Assembly (NCBI RefSeq): GCF_965363235.1 | Contig: NC_134847.1 | Coordinates: 63,644,439-63,708,438 of the forward strand | Length of the DNA stretch: 64,000 bases | Direction of reading: 5' to 3' | Origin: Mytilus galloprovincialis | Lineage: Eukaryota; Mollusca; Bivalvia; Mytilida; Mytilidae | In this document: positions 23,617 through 34,194 of the stretch, in pieces | How the letters are laid out: each line of letters starts with the position of its first letter | Position numbering within the stretch: position 1 is the stretch's first letter | Notes under the pieces: generated by a model | Told to the model about the DNA's origin: nothing | Databases searched by the model: none | What the model saw: only the letters and a program-made list of their open reading frames with translations | Program-made: the position numbers and the translations under genes

Positions 23617-23770
23617 AGTTTATGTAGAAGATAGAACCCAAGCAGACAGAGACAGAGAATCAGCAGAAGATTGTTGTTTGTTAGCTGCATGCTGTGCATT
23701 GTTATGTTGCTGTTTTGCTAAAGCCCCAGTCCCACTAGACCACGATCGCACCACGCTCACCGCGATCTAA
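23617..23770 (+). CDS. Duplicate CYSTM terminal exon with transposon-derived end
   Basis: Acceptor TTTCAG is followed by the CYSTM exon 2 sequence, which over its 105 shared bases differs from 14204 onward by a single synonymous change (GCC to GCA). After TTTGCTAA the genomic sequence is a transposon (23722-25512), so the original NN-stop is replaced: the frame continues AKAPVPLDHDRTTLTAI and stops at TAA 23768-23770. No copy of exon 1 was found between 14320 and 23617. Either it is an alternative last exon for the gene starting at 11422, with the first C1q gene lying inside the 12-kb intron, or a stranded partial duplicate. Near-identity in coding sequence against visible indels and substitutions in the flanks favours selection or gene conversion. 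Confidence 0.6.
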
Positions 23771-24224
23771 AATAAATTTAGATCGTGGTGAGGTCGCGGT
23801 ATGAGCGGCATGAAAATGTTAATTTTCGTTGCTTTCACGATGCTACTACGTCCTAATTACGCTTCTACAACGACCCCGCTACGATTAAACCACGTTCTTA
23901 CCGCGCTTATTCTGCGACCTCACTACGCTTATAAAGATCTTTCTACGCTCTTCACGTTCTCACTACGACCATACCACGAGTTATCCAATTGCAACACGAT
24001 CTTACTGCGATTATAGCACGTCCTTACCATGATTATACTACGTTCATACCGCGATCTTACTACGTTCTCAGCAATACCGTCAGTATCGTGTTTCATATCA
24101 ATATAGTTCCATTCCTTCTATTTCTGATTAAAACGGAGATCTCTCGGAAACAATACAGTCATGCCACCAAAATCTACTAGAACACGTGGGCGTGGTGGTA
24201 GGGGTTGATGTAGAGGCAGAGGGA

Positions 24225-24620
24225 GCAAAGTACGAACGCCATACTAAACTCCAAATAGTACACAAGAAACTAAAATTAAAAATAGTACAAGACTAACAAA
24301 GGCCAGAGGCTCCTGACTTGGGACAGGCGCAAAAATAGTGGGGTTAAACATATTTGTGAGATCTCAACCCTCCCCCTATACCTCTAGCCAATGAAGAAAA
24401 GTAAACGTATAACAATACGCACATTAAAATTCAGTTCAAGAGAAGTCCGAGTCTGATGTCAGAAGATGTGATAAAGAAAATAAACAAAATGACAATAAAA
24501 CATAAATAACAACAGTCTACTAGCAGTTAACTGACATGCCAGCTCCAGACTTCAATTAAACTGATACTATACACATAAGTAGTATAATACTTGTCATCAA
24601 GAGATGTCGGAACGACCAAT
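24225..24620 (+). repeat. Family D dispersed repeat inside the TIR element
   Basis: Shares 'CAAGACTAACAAAGGCCAGA', 'CTCCTGACTTGGGACAGGCG', 'CAACCCTCCCCCTATACCTC' and 'CAGTTAACTGACATGCCAGC' with 56612-57095. An abundant mussel repeat; class not determined. Confidence 0.7.
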
Positions 24621-24714
24621 CAAACCTAAATTACAACCTATTGCTGGTCCATAAAGCTCAAATGACGATATTTTTGTGAACGATAGCAGAGATGACACAG
24701 ATGTGTCAATATAT

Positions 24715-24900
24715 ATAGGAAGATGTGGTATGAGTGCCAATGAGACAACTCTCCATCAACGTAAAAATCTATAAAAGTAAACCATTATAGGCCAAGGTAC
24801 GGCCTTCAATACGGAGCCTTGGCTCACACCGAACAGCACGCTATAAAGGGCCCAAAAATACTAATGTTAAACCATTTAAACGGGAAAACCAACGGTCTAA
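24715..24900 (+). repeat. Family E repeat inside the TIR element
   Basis: Reads 'AGATGTGGTATGAGTGCCAA', 'TGAGACAACTCTCCATC', 'GGTACGGCCTTCAATACGGA' and 'GGCCCAAAAATACTAATGTT'. It is a different subtype from 6083, lacking the 'CAAGAGACCAAATGACAC' block. Confidence 0.65.
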
Positions 24901-25929
24901 TCTATATAAAAACGAGAAGCATGGTTGAGCCGTTAGAGCAAATGGATATATACATTCAGACAAACAAAATCTAGGGAGTTTTTTTACATATTTTATGTGA
25001 AAATGACAATAAAAATGATGGTCGTAGTGTGAACGTAGTAAGGTCGTGAGAAGAGCGTGATGAGGACGGCAAGGGCGTGCTAGAATCGTACTATGGTCGT
25101 GAACAGCGTGGAAAAGTCGTAGTGGAAGCGTAGTTGGGTCGCGGTGATAACGTGATGGTCGTAGTAAGGTCGTGATAACGTCGCTGTGAGATCGTAGCGC
25201 CATCTCTCCGAATAGAATCACGCTTTCGCTACGCTCTCGCTACGCTCTCGCTACGATTGTACAACGACCTTTGCGATCTTACTACGATCTTAGTGCGCTC
25301 TCACTACGCTTCTACTACGACCTAATTTCGCCACGACCGCACCACGATTGTTTTGAACATGTTCAAAGTTAGCCACGCTCTTCACGATCTTGAAGACCTC
25401 ACCACGATCGTGGTACGACCTTACTGCGACCTACACGATCGTACCACGATCATCAAAATTTGCATTTTTTTCACAGATCGTAGTGCGATCGTGGCCTAGT
25501 GGGACTGGGGTATAACAATTGATCATTTATAATGTAACTTGAAACAATATTTTTTTCAGTGAAATCGCGATAATTTTGTAACAACAGAGCCATTCCATTC
25601 ATTACATAGTTGCATCTACCGACCAAAGAATAACGGAAATATAATATTTAAGAGGGTGTGGGTTGGGGTTTACAGAATAGACAAAAACGAGATGCTAAAA
25701 TAGGAAGAAAATATAGTAATGGGCAAAAAGTATATAAACAATATAGAACCCCATCCAGACCCTCATTTACCAGAAAAATTAACTGACATTGATGGACCAA
25801 TATCACAAGTCCAATATTTATATTTACCTGCATAATATTCTTCTTTTTGTTTGTAATTAAATTGTGATTATAATTATTAAATATGAACATATTTTAATGT
25901 AAAATACTTGTATTTATTGTTTTTTTAAA

Positions 25930-28900
25930 CAGTTGGTTTCTCAGTGATTATTTTAACAAATAAAATGAATGGACAATTAAAAAAGAGAATGTAAGCTGCA
26001 CTCTATCAGTTTCATGCGTTTTTTAAAAGTGCTCAAACCAAGAACATGTATTTGAAAGCCAATGAAGTATAAGAACTGAATCAGTTGAAGAGTTATATGA
26101 CAAATATAATGGAACTAAACACAATATCCAAATTCTTATAAAGTTCAACATTGTCTGAGGGAGTTTGAACGTTAGTTTCTTGATAATTTATAAATCATGA
26201 ACGGACAATCAATTTTAAGAAAGGTTGGCTTGTTTTATCTCTCATTTAATTATATTAGACACACATTGTCAATCTGGGATAAAAATAGCTCTCCTTCGAG
26301 CGAAGATTTACAATGGAGAAGACACTAGTTGATCTTTTACATGATAACAGTAAATTAAAGAAGTTGAGACAAATCAAGACCAAACTATAAAACATTATAT
26401 TTATTCATCTTATAGATTTTTTTAATGTGATTCTTGATTTATTGAATGTTTTCTTTTAAACCATGTCATTGATATAAATATACTGTATTATTGTAGCAAT
26501 GAATACAAGTATGACGTATCTAACATTTAAATTTCAATGCATGGTTAAATTGATATACATGTAGATCTAGGCCTTGACAAAGGTTGGTAGGTATCTGAAT
26601 TTTCCTATTTAAAAGAATTGTAATGAGAATGAAGCTTCCAATGAGTTACATGTAAACTTTTATAATAGAATATTTTTAGAAAAAAATTGTGGCTAAGATA
26701 ACATCTAGTTTCGGTTTAGGATTTCAGTCTTGATGGTTTGAACAAACGTTATCATTTCAACTTTAGAATTGGCAACTTAATTTTTTTAAGCAGTACTAGT
26801 AACATACTGTCAGATCCGTCATATTGCGTTTACACAGTTAATACGCTACGCTTATGACTTCATACTATTTGGACTACATTTACAGAGTTATTAAGAATGA
26901 CGACTAAAATCAACACTACATGAGTTTCACGATCACAATAACCACGAATTGGTTGACCGATATGGTGTGTCGATGTATCACATCATAAGCGACATGCGTC
27001 GCGATATTTAGATACCAGCTAGTAAGGTATTTTGATCTGTAATTTTACGATCATAATAACAGCAAATTACTCTATAAACATTTCAATAAGTGTGGCCATT
27101 CTACTTCCGGATTATAGAGAAAAAATATCATTTAACAAATTACCCTATATTGAGTACACCATATAGTTTACAAAGAGGAGACTCTTGGATAAGACAGTTG
27201 GGAACAGCCATTCCCTATGGATGGCGGCATGCAATGACATAATTGATGGTGAATGTATTTTGTCTAATCCCAGGTGTAGTACTGTCAATACATTACAATT
27301 ATTTAATACTTCTGCTCGACGAAATATAAGTCATGGTCAAAGAAAATATACACCCAAAATAAACTAGAAATTTGGAAATGGGGAAAAAAAGTCATACATT
27401 AACACAATTGTTTATCATTTGGTACAATAATGTATCAACCCCAGAAAAAAACACACATTTATCCTCGGTCGTTGGCATCATATGTCATAAAAATCATTAC
27501 ATCAATCAGGAAGTTACCATTACCAGGTTTGTTATTTCCATAAATGTTCAATGTGTTTTCGGAATACCGAGCCTTAAAATTTTTAACAGTAGACATGTGC
27601 TTATAGAGATCTAGATCAATTCAATGTTTTGGTTTTGATTGTCAAACGTCGAAGGACGATACCAGTGGTATACGGCAAATGCAACATTAGACTGTTATCT
27701 GACCGTTATTTGACAAGTTTGGCAATATTTGTATATTCCGAAGTCATACTGAGTATATTACGTAGAGAACCAACATATTTTTTTTTAATTCTACAGCAGA
27801 TGATCTATATATTTTAATTCATTAGAAAAAACAAAAACAAGTTATTATATCTTGTTATATGTAAGGAGAAAAATGTGTCCCTTGGACATAATGGCTAGAC
27901 ATGAGGGAATGCTTTCCGAAAAAAAATGTAAAGTCATCATGTTTGTGAAAACATCCGACTCATTTAGCCATTTGTATGAACTTATAGTTTGTATCTTATA
28001 AATATGTTAGTTTTGTATTATAAATGCACATTTAGTATTTATACAACATGTTTCCTCTAAGGAATGGACAAAAATTACGTTTGGACATAGTGGCTAGACA
28101 TTCGATTTTTTAAAATTCTGCTTCAAGAAAAAGTTTTGTTTTACATTTGAAACTTTGAAAATGTTTATCTTTTTCAGAACTTTCTATTGAGTATAATTTT
28201 AATATGATTTTATTACTTTATAGGGATAATAATTAAACTGAAATGTTTATAAACTTTCCTCATAACACATTAAGACATGTTCCTCTGCTGAATATTTTGT
28301 TGAAGGCTTGCTTCAAATTTCAGCCAATCCCAAAAAACGGGTTATAATCTAAATCTAGTAGGAAGCTGATATACTAAATTTCGGAGATTGTATGTGCAAA
28401 ATTACAACGGAACATAGAAAAATGCATTTTATTTAATTTGAAATGTTACGCCGGACATGCAATTTTTAACGTAAAAGTAACATTTGTGTGTTCAATAAAA
28501 TAAATGATTGGTGAAATAATTTATAGAATTAACTTAAAATAAGAAAAACATATCCGGGCCTTTCTGTAGATATATGGATGTTGGTGATTTTATTTTGTAT
28601 AGGCAAATGGTTGTTGTTGTTAAATTATATAATAACGTAATTTTAATCCGAACGCATTACCGTGCTTAACGTATATGTAAAGAGAAAAATGTGCCAGTAG
28701 TCACTTTTCCATCAGTAACCTTTTCATTTTTTCCTCTGAATGAGTGTTACGATATGTTGGGGTGTTTTTTAAAAAACTTTTGGATGACTTATATGTTTAT
28801 ACCTGCACACTTTAGTATTGTTGTATCCGCTTCTGATCAAAAACCCTTAGTGATAATTTTTGAGTTCATTTAAATGAAATATTTTATGTCTACAGAACTT

Positions 28901-29060
28901 TCTATAGAAAGAGATAAAAAAAAATAATCCATTCTTCTAATTTACACATATTATATGCAAACTCTAAATAGTAATGACGGTTTCTTTTTTAAAATGCTTT
29001 TCAGACACTTTTCTCTTAGTCTATTTCGATGTGAAAACATAGTTTGACTTTGAAAAAATA
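25930..29060. other. Gene-poor flank upstream of second C1q gene
   Basis: Includes the diverged copy of the C1q upstream flank (about 26260-26760). At 27880-27905 and 28080-28110 a short block 'TTGGACATAATGGCTAGACA' (second copy ATAGTGG) occurs twice. Otherwise the open frames are short, AT-rich and without recognised families or splice partners. Confidence 0.45.
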
Positions 29061-29071
29061 CAGATATAACC

Positions 29072-32000
29072 ATGGCCCAGTCACTAGGTAAGCTTAAAAT
29101 TATACACTGGGGATTATCTTTATTTGTTTTAGATATTAGCATATTAATAGTTTGACTCTGTTTCAATTTCTGCTTAGAATATGTAATTGTTTTCTCAGTA
29201 GATGTAACAAATGTACCAAACGTTCTATTTATTAAGTAATTTGATATATCAAATTGATGAATTGTTATATTAAGGATGCACTTAGGTGAGGTTTTGGAAT
29301 TCTTATCAAATGTTCGGACTCCCTGGTGTTTTTCCATACAATACAAGGTAAAACATTTTGCCCTTTTAACACCCATTTTTTTTTTCATATAAGACATTAT
29401 AGCTCATGAAAGGTCATTTACCAAAATTTTAGAAGATTCTTGATTTTCTTTCTTTTGTTTTGAGACCGAAATAATACTAATGCAAATATAAGGTAAAAGT
29501 TCGAGTTAGCCTTTTCCCGCCATATTTTAAATCTCAAATATCTCGAAAAGGAGGTCCATGACCTATCAATAATTTAGCTTATTTTTATCCTGAATTGAGG
29601 TTAGTTTCACCTAACCTAACCTAAGTACATCCTTAAATTGATAATTTGTTATATTAAATTGATAATTTGTTACATCAAAGTGATAACTGTTATATCAAAT
29701 TGATAATTTGTTATATCAAATTGATAATTTGTTATATCAAATTGATAATTTGTTATATCAAATTTTTGTTATATCAAATTGATAATTTGTTATATCAAAT
29801 TGATAATTTTTTATATCAAATTGATAATATGTTATATCAAGTTATTAATTTGTTATATCAAGTTATTTATTTGTTATATCAAATTGTAAATAGTGAATTA
29901 ACAAGGCCCTTATAAAGGCTTCCGTAATATGCAGCACTGAATAGACATGACACCACTATGAGGTTCAGTCAAGTCTGAAACTAAGGAAATGTAATAACAC
30001 GGCTGGTAATCTACACACGCAGAACATCTGGTTCTGCAATGAAAACCGTGAGCGGATTTTCCGGTTGTGCTTGAGTGGAGTAATTGTCACCGCTTCAAAA
30101 GGTATGTACATTTCTAAATCTCAATTTTCTTATTCAACTGATCAAAATATTGAAAATCAGAGAATGCTATGCTGTGCACTTTAACGAAGAGATACATGTA
30201 TCATTTACTGTTGTATGTAGAGTTGAACTCCTACAAAATCAGTTGCCCCACGAGAAATTGCCTTAAAAAGTGACGTTTCAATTTTGAAATGGTTTTATTT
30301 ACAGACCTACAAGTTCAAATTTAGTTTTTTTCGGGCATTGGGTATGAATGTTGTTTTTGGCGGCGTGTACGCTGTCCGGTGTTGATAAACGTCTTAATAA
30401 TTCCAAAAACAACATTTTTTCATTAAGTCATGCATGACGGGATCGGTTCTGATTGCCTGAGGACATCGTGAATGCGTATGGGGAAGTACAAATCATATAT
30501 TTATATTCAAGCTACGAGTCGTTGAAAATTACCTAAATAAGGCTACATTGTTCATGAAAAAACACATAATAATTATTACGTGTGCTAAGAAAAATTTATG
30601 AGATTGAATTATGAAATAAATTGTGGGAACCTAGGTTTAATAATATGTTTCACGAAGAATAAAAAGAAAAAATGTTGTCAACGATAACCAAAAATACTGC
30701 AGAGATGTTGGTGAGTAACTCATTCGTCTGGATTCGTCCTTTTCAAACTACTCAACAATGTCCAAAAACAGGTCGAATGCAATGTTGTTTAAAAGGAAAA
30801 CGTCCACTCTGTACTAATGAAAAAAAAAAGATCAAAAATCTTTCCCTTTTCCCTACGTCTGAGAGTTTATCCAAAGCACTTTGAAAAACTTTATATTCTT
30901 CCTCAAGGTCTTCCATGTGGTCTTTCTCGTGGTCTACTATGTCTTCTTCTATATATTCTTCGTTGTCTAATACATGCTCTTCCTTATGGTCTTGCTCGAG
31001 ATTATCTTGGCTTCCATCGATGTTCGTGAATAATAAGTTCTGTATATCTGCCATTTTTGTTTCGAAAATTTCGTGATTTTGGGTGAACAGATTACGTCTA
31101 ATATATATAGGTGTTGAAGTTTTGAACGGCGATATACTTTTCTTAAATATATGTGGTGATCTCTGTGGCGTATATTTGACGACAGGACTACTCCCAGAGG
31201 GTTTAGTTCGCTTCGAGGGTGGGGATAACTTGTATCTTCATGGCTTTTTGTAGAGAGTAAATTTCAGTCCTCTTTTCCTTTTTCCTTTGAACAATGGCAT
31301 TTTCTGAAATTGAACAAACAATTAATAGTTTGATTTCATTGAATCAGTGATCAGTTTTTATCTATTAAAGTATAAGGATAAATTTGTGCTTTTAATCAGC
31401 ATTGATCACATTTATTGAATCAACAAAAGTCACAAAGCCAAAGATTAAAAAAAAATGTTTGTACTTCCCCTCACGCATTCACGATGTCCTCAATCCGAAC
31501 CGATCCCCTCACGCATAACTTAATGAAAAAAATGTTTTTTTTTTGGAATTATTAAGACGTCTATCAACATTGGACAGCGTACACGCCGCCAAAAACAACA
31601 TTCATACCCATTGCCCGAAAAAAAAATTGAACTGTAAATAGAACCATATCAAAATTGAAATGTCACTTTTTTAGGCAATTTCTCGTGGGGCAACTGATTT
31701 TGTAGTTCAACTCTACGTACAACAGTAAATGATACATGTATCTCTTCGTTAAAGTATTCAGCAAAGCATAGCTTTCTCTGATTTTCAATCTTTTGATCAG
31801 TTGAATAAGAAAATTGAGATTTAGAAATGTACATACTTTTTGAAGCGGTGACAATTACTACACTCAAGCACAACCTGAAAATCCTCTCACGGTTTTCATT
31901 GCAGAACCAAATGTTCTGCGTGTGTAGATTACCAGCCGTGAATAATGAACTACAGAGAAAATACCATGTTAATTTTGAAGTACTTCAAACAACCACCCTT

Positions 32001-32578
32001 ACATTTATTTGTTATTGTAATATTGTTTCGTTGAAGCACCATATCTCTTTTCATTCATATGTTTGTATTTTATTCATACAGTGTACAAACATAAAAGACT
32101 TCTTTAATACACTCATGCATTTGGAAACGACCTTCACGTGTATATCTTATCCATAATTAATTGTATCATCTTTGATTTTCAAGCAGGCAAAACAGTTGTT
32201 GCATTCTATGCTTCCAATGGTCCTTCACCTATAACTCTTGGCGAAAATGAAACAGTAGAATATGGAGTTGTCAAGTTCAACCATGGGAATTGCTACGATA
32301 AATCTACTGGACACTTTTCTTGTCCTGTTAAAGGACTTTATCACTTTAACATGAGTGCTGTATGTATTGGGGATAATTTACATCTGAGTTTGTTTAAAAA
32401 CGAATCTATGGTAACCCACATATTAACATACGGAGTCGGCACTGCAGCAAGTGTATCTTTACCATTACTGTTAGAAAAGGGTGATAATGTATACGTAAAA
32501 CACGTCGAAAGATATGAAGAAAGTATCCACTACGGAGATCTCACAAACTTTTCTGGTTATTTGGTTTACGAGGTTTGA
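29072..32578 (+). CDS. C1q-domain-containing protein, intact copy
   Basis: The main exon 32187-32578 encodes a full C1q globular domain of about 130 residues: KTVVAFYASNG, TVEYGVVKFNHGNCYD, GHFSCPVKGLYHFNMSAVC, HLSLFKNESM, AASVSLPLLLEKGDNVYVKH and NFSGYLVYEV-stop. The aromatic and glycine pattern of the C1q/TNF fold (FN..NCYD..TGHF.CPVKGLYHFN, NFSGYL) is complete. It needs one base from an upstream exon. Exon 29072-29087 (ACCATGG context, MAQSL plus one base, donor GTAAGC) fits that phase and would give 135 residues with no signal peptide; this exon is a proposal. The intron is interrupted by the long-TIR element at 29998-31940, and comparison with the first C1q gene shows that site empty. 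AATAAA follows at 32659. Bivalve C1qDC proteins act in innate recognition; a leaderless form would be cytosolic or exported unconventionally. Confidence 0.85.
29230..29885. repeat. 21-bp AT-rich minisatellite, split by a MITE
   Basis: Units of 'ATTGATAATTTGTTATATCAA' type run from 29636 to 29885, about 11 copies with some shortened. Two further units lie at about 29235-29272, left of the MITE at 29274-29632, so the array was cut by the insertion. Nearly every unit is self-complementary (TTGATAT/ATATCAA). Confidence 0.85.
29274..29632. mobile_element. MITE with TTAA target duplication
   Basis: Ends GGATGCACTTAGGT and ACCTAAGTACATCC (one mismatch between arms; further AGGTTAGGT-type similarity inward). 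TTAA flanks both sides (29270-29273 and 29633-29636). Removing the element and one TTAA restores the minisatellite unit TTGTTATATTAAATTGAT. TTAA targeting is typical of piggyBac and Kolobok families. The 148-codon minus-strand frame overlapping here has no recognised domain and is not called. Confidence 0.75.
29998..31940. mobile_element. Long-TIR DNA transposon in C1q intron
   Basis: Terminal inverted repeats of about 480 bases (29998-30490 and 31465-31940) begin CACGGCTGGTAATCTACACA and stay highly similar throughout. Five-base AATAA duplications flank it (29993-29997, 31941-31945). The intron of the first C1q gene near 20360-20450 ('TCTGAAAC...GGAAAT', then '...TAAGTGCTTCAAA') aligns across the site without the element. 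CAC-ended TIRs with 5-bp duplications are a Transib trait, but no Transib transposase is seen and the duplication is AT-rich, so the family is left open. Confidence 0.8.
30620..31302 (-). pseudogene. Decayed coding sequence carried by the long-TIR element
   Basis: Between the two TIRs the minus strand has a protein-like stretch: a basic N-terminal part (MPLFKGKRKRG), a Ser/Pro/Lys-rich part, then an acidic region after MADIQNLLFTNIDG with repeated DxEE, EED and DHEKDH motifs. Its composition is unlike the AT-rich chance frames around it. It is decayed and does not form a whole gene. I cannot name the family; it has the look of an uncharacterised mollusc element-associated protein and is not a recognised transposase. 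Confidence 0.5.
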
Positions 32579-32614
32579 AGATGCTTAATTGCAAAATTCC
32601 ATAGATGAATTGAC

Positions 32615-32930
32615 ATAAGGACTAGTATGTAATAAGAACGTCTTGTGTATTAAAAATTAATAAATTGTCATATTCAGTTTACAAGTTAATCATAATAACT
32701 TTTTATGGATACAATAAGTTTGATTATTTTGATTGACATTTTTGCGACGCTTGCTTTTTGTTTGCAGTTATGATATTTTTATAATAGTTCATATCTTAAT
32801 TTGTTACATATAGAAGAATCTTTTCTCGCACGTACACTTTACGTTTACAGTGGTTCAAGTATATAAGTGTCGAAAAAATAGAACTGTGGACTTCCATTTT
32901 TAGGCAGTTAAGCTGCCTTATGCGAGCACC
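32615..32930 (+). repeat. C1q 3' flank, duplicated at 39040-39310
   Basis: Contains the likely polyadenylation signal AATAAA (32659-32664). Ordered blocks 'CTAGTATGTAAT', 'CTTGTGTATTA', 'TTTACAAGTTAAT' and 'TAGAACTGTGGACTTCCATT' recur diverged at 39040-39310, where no C1q exon precedes them. Confidence 0.55.
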
Positions 32931-34190
32931 CTGGATTTGTGTCCTACCCAATAAATGCTGAAATACGTGCCATTGTTATCATCTAGCTGGTTACTATGTT
33001 ATTTATAACTTATTGGACAGTTTTTTCATATTTTACATTCTGGATTAAAAAAAATATGACCAGAAAAACCTTAAATGATCGTCGATTTTCCCAAAAGTTT
33101 TGAAGTTGCACATAGGAAGTAGAGCATATTAGGAATCCTTGTGTAGTTTATTATCCCCTGAGCTTTTGGCTAAGATGTCAAAGAACAAATGTATGAAATA
33201 TTTAATCGCCGAAAATCTCTAAAGACAAGTAGTTAAGATTTCCCAAATTGCAAAAGTCGTAGGAATATTGTTTGTCATCAATACGTAGTACAACGTCAGT
33301 AGTCTATTATATAATAAGTTCAACTGTTCATGCTGTTGGCGGCAATTTCAAATTAGAAGACGAAATTTTTATATCTTTTCAATTTCTAGGCAGGGGTTCA
33401 AATTAGCGGTGATCCGATGTCCGCGACCTTCCATTTTTGCACGCGGAAATTCGACTTGGTTTCTAGCTACGCCCGACGGAGTCACCTTCCACTTAAAGAA
33501 AATAAGAAATAACTTTGCAAACCTTTTCACAACAGTCTCCAAATAAACGATCTAAAAAAAACTTATTTTCATCATTATAATTCATGACAGCGATGTTTAT
33601 TTTGTTCAACCGCTAGCTTTATACAGAAAATCGCCGACAAATAGTGTTTAAATTCGACTAAAATCGTATCTGATTGACAAAAACGACATTGTAAACACAA
33701 TGAAATGGCTGCCGTGAAGACAAAATTTTACAATATCGGATCCGATTCCGGAAGCGGATAAGGGTAATTCCGGGTTTGGCGGTCAACTCCAAAAAAAATC
33801 CAGACAGGTGACAACTTGAATACATCTATGCATAGTAAATGAATATAAACACTAGAATTGAAAAGCAAAAAAGATATATGTTAAAGAAAGAAATGTTCAG
33901 CAGAAAATATTTTATACAGACACTCAAAACTAATACTTTTTGACAAATTTTAATGTCAAAATTCATTACAATGGTCACAGTATAAATTTATTTTTCAGTG
34001 ATAAATGATGATAATGCATGTGAAATGCTTTTAAAGTGTAAACAAATGACTGCAATTTTAAAGGGGTATTTTTTTCTCAATTTTGTAGGGTCAATTAAAG
34101 TAGCTGGAAATTTCTTTATTTTCACAAATAATGCAACTATATTATATATATAATACCTGAATGCAGGCAAATCATATGATATATAAGTGG
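32930..34190. other. Intergenic, nothing firmly recognised
   Basis: A hAT-like left end 'CAGGGGTTCAAATTAGC' occurs at about 33393, followed by a GC-richer patch to 33790. No matching right end was found. The remainder is AT-rich without genes. Confidence 0.4.
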
Positions 34191-34194
34191 CGTC

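Larger units (their letters stand above)
23722..25512. mobile_element. TIR element with 3-bp TAA target duplication and 11-bp periodic CG arrays
   Basis: The ends are inverted: AGCCCCAGTCCCACTAG on the left and CTAGTGGGACTGGGGTA on the right. The intact paralogue at 14301-14312 (TTTGCTAACAATT) shows that TAA was duplicated at insertion, as in PIF/Harbinger elements. About 330 bases inside the left end and 490 inside the right end are built of 11-bp units in which mainly the CG step is fixed (ACGNTCTTACY-like). The middle holds family D (24225-24620) and family E (24715-24900) sequence, so it is a composite. No transposase is visible. Confidence 0.75.

Noticed and set aside
24841-25221. 126-codon open frame on the minus strand rich in His/Arg/Leu
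   Set aside because: It is a reading of the 11-bp CG-periodic array inside the TIR element; the repeated residues come from the DNA repeat.
28951-29397. 148-codon open frame on the minus strand
   Set aside because: It spans the border of the TTAA MITE and the minisatellite, is AT-rich, and shows no domain or splice context.
29667-29915. 82-codon frame of YQIDNLL repeats
   Set aside because: It is the 21-bp minisatellite read in one frame.
33393-33790. hAT-like left end CAGGGGTTCAAATTAGC
   Set aside because: No inverted partner or 8-bp duplication was found nearby, so no element is called.
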